DNA of 35,849 nucleotides from Candidatus Aminicenantota bacterium (GTDB lineage: Bacteria; Acidobacteriota; Aminicenantia; Aminicenantales; Aminicenantaceae): positions 1 to 35,849 of the forward strand of contig DAOUYU010000001.1 in the NCBI GenBank assembly GCA_030673995.1, given 5' to 3'. Shown here piece after piece: positions 34,394 to 35,849 of the stretch. The notes under the pieces were generated by a model. The model did no database searches and was not told the origin of the DNA. It saw only the letters and a program-made list of their open reading frames with translations. Position 1 is the stretch's first letter; each line of letters begins with the position of its first letter. The position numbers and the translations under genes are program-made.

Positions 34394-35524
34394 TTATACA
34401 TCCTTTTTATAAACACGATAGAGCTTATAAAGTTTTCCTCCCATTTTTTCCATCTCCGCTCTCACCTTTACGTTTTCTTCCATCTCATGGTGAGTATCCA
34501 TTATTTTCATTCCGGCCTCAGAGGCTGAAAGTATCATCTTTACGCCCATAAAGACATCCAGTCCCCGGCCTCGATACATCTCTTTTACGGCGCCTAAGAG
34601 CAAGTCCAGTTGCTTTGTTTTCTTTGCGGCCCTCAATATCTTCAAAAATCCGAATGGGAAAAGACGTCCCCTGGCCTTCTGAATGCCTTCTGTCATATCA
34701 GGAATGGCAACTATAAAGCCTATAATCTCACCGTCTTTCGTTGCCACTTTCACAAATCTTGGATCCAGAACAGGCATGTATCGATTCGCCAAATCGTCCA
34801 TTTCTTCCTCATCCAGGGGGGTATATCCATAAATATTGCTATCTGAATAACACTCATTCATCAGGCTAAGGACCGGTTTGATCCAAGGCTTCAGCTCTCT
34901 TTTATTCCTGAATTCTATGACTTTAAAAACTCCTTTTCTCTCCACTCTTTCTAAGATTTTCTGGTAGAACTCAGGGATCTCTTCAGGAACATCCAGCTTG
35001 TAAACAAAGTAATCCACATCTTTCGAATAGCCCTGCTTTTCTACCATGCCAGGGATCCATTCGAAGCTGTAATAGGTTGCGATAGTCGCGCGATTCTCAT
35101 ATCCTTTGATCAAAAAACCCTCGGGGTCTTGATCGGAAAATCCATACGGCCCGACAATCTTCGTCATCCCCTTCTTCCGGGCCCATGCTTCGACATAACC
35201 CAAAAGAGCACGAACGACCTCTTCATCTTCCCATGTTTCTAAATAACCAAATCGAGCTACTTTTTCCTTCCTTAACTCATTATAGCGACGATTGATGATT
35301 CCCATTATCCGTCCTACAACCTCTTCTCCACGGTAAGCAAGTAATATGACTGTGTCGGAATAGGAAAAAGCCTTGTTCTTCTTCGGATTGAAATATTTCC
35401 ATTCATCCAGATAAATGGGATGAACCCAATTGGCATGGTTTGCATGTATCCTCTCCGGAAGATAGATGAACTTTTTCAAATCTCTCCGTGTCTTTACTTC
35501 TCTAATATCAATATCCATTATCAT
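34394..35524 (-). CDS. GNAT-fold protein, YghO-like, substrate unknown
   Basis: A 376-residue protein resembling the YghO-type family of double-length GNAT-fold proteins. An N-terminal part (about 1-190) starts IREVKTRRDLKKFIYLPERI and includes GPYGFSDQDPEGFLIKGYEN. The second part (about 200-376) contains the acetyltransferase-like strands VKVATKDGEIIGFIVAIPD and a YRGRGLDVFMG stretch in the position of the acyl-CoA loop. There is no signal peptide or membrane segment. AGAGAGG lies 4 bases before the ATG at 35524; a second ATG two codons later is equally good. No partner gene is visible. The substrate is unknown. Confidence 0.75.
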   Translation of the reverse strand: MIMDIDIREVKTRRDLKKFIYLPERIHANHANWVHPIYLDEWKYFNPKKNKAFSYSDTVILLAYRGEEVVGRIMGIINRRYNELRKEKVARFGYLETWEDEEVVRALLGYVEAWARKKGMTKIVGPYGFSDQDPEGFLIKGYENRATIATYYSFEWIPGMVEKQGYSKDVDYFVYKLDVPEEIPEFYQKILERVERKGVFKVIEFRNKRELKPWIKPVLSLMNECYSDSNIYGYTPLDEEEMDDLANRYMPVLDPRFVKVATKDGEIIGFIVAIPDMTEGIQKARGRLFPFGFLKILRAAKKTKQLDLLLGAVKEMYRGRGLDVFMGVKMILSASEAGMKIMDTHHEMEENVKVRAEMEKMGGKLYKLYRVYKKDV

Positions 35525-35577
35525 TTTCCTCTCTTTACCAAGGCTCTATTTTTTAGATTTATATACTTATTAGTACA

Positions 35578-35849
35578 CTGACCAAAAAAAATCAATAAAA
35601 AGAGAGGGCATAAACGGAGGCTAAGGGTGAAGAAAACCGTGAGCAAAGCGGAGCAGACATTGTTCTTCTCCCATCTCCTTCTTTTCACTACCAGGTTTTG
35701 GGGGATAGCCTTGCTCCCCTTCAGAAAAGCTCCGGCTAAGTGATTCGAAAACACGCTGGATTTCCCCAGCGAGGAAATCCCGCTCGGATACAGGCTTCGC
35801 TCTTCTCTCCCTTCGGGAGAGAAACCATGCCCGCTCAGCCTTGCTCACG
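35578..35849. repeat. Composite repeat, copy R3, running off the window end
   Basis: It has three parts: a purine-rich module with AAGAGAGGGCATAA and GAAAACCGTGAGCAAAG (shared with R1 and R2a); the 53-bp stretch 35658-35710 identical to 25258-25310; and 35720-35849, an inverted copy of 19060-19189 at about 95% identity. It includes the same palindromes, for example CTCTCCC-TTC-GGGAGAG near 35805-35821. It ends abruptly at the window edge, so its true limit is unknown. Frames predicted across it are not genes. Confidence 0.8.

Noticed and set aside
35521..35848. Small minus-strand frames at the window end, with peptide IPQNLVVKRRRW
   Set aside because: They come from repeat R3 and share the peptide with frames in R2a.
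1..35849. tRNA, rRNA, CRISPR array, transposase or phage genes
   Set aside because: None was found on reading either strand. The repeats are palindromic and dispersed and lack the regular spacing of a CRISPR array.

Overview
The window reads as a bacterial chromosome of moderate GC from an anaerobic or fermentative, poorly characterised lineage. Supporting signs are an archaeal-type phosphoglycerate mutase, a bacterial homologue of cyclic 2,3-diphosphoglycerate synthetase beside carbamate kinase, an ETF pair, a membrane polyferredoxin with a DUF362 protein, and several long proteins I cannot assign. Overall flavour suggests something like Candidatus Aminicenantes, but that is an impression and not a search result. 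I see no rRNA, tRNA, CRISPR array, phage or transposase gene.

Layout. (1) 150-5424, plus strand: an operon of a cPGS-like P-loop protein, carbamate kinase, ornithine carbamoyltransferase and a 694-residue unknown protein with a charged tail, behind a good sigma70-type promoter. (2) 5430-18831, minus strand: guaA, dnaE, valS, birA, coaX, an unknown 233-aa protein, RNase R and a SelB-like protein. The last four are tightly spaced or overlapping. The SelB-like protein has only domain III and the four winged helices of SelB; the GTPase and domain II are absent. (3) 18832-19230: a composite palindromic repeat and the apgM promoter. (4) 19231-24091, plus strand: apgM, an AMIN/Amidase_3 cell-wall hydrolase, a DUF362 protein and a NapH-NapG-type fused polyferredoxin. 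(5) 24120-25649: a secreted tandem-DUF2914 protein on the minus strand and about 750 bp of intergenic repeats and hairpins. (6) 25650-31519, minus strand: yceD-rpmF-plsX-fabG-acpP-fabF-etfB-etfA, driven by a promoter with perfect -35 and -10 hexamers. (7) 31657-34332, plus strand: a proofreading-type DNA polymerase I from a divergent promoter. (8) 34394-35524, minus strand: a GNAT-like protein, followed by another copy of the composite repeat, which runs off the window end.

Most genes are housekeeping (translation, replication, GMP, CoA, biotin, fatty acid and phospholipid synthesis). The best candidates for something undescribed are the GTPase-less SelB C-terminus translationally coupled to RNase R, the unknown proteins at 3340 and 8584, and the composite repeat family at 18940, 25258 and 35578. 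Two copies of that family form a 130-bp inverted repeat of about 95% identity around 16.5 kb.
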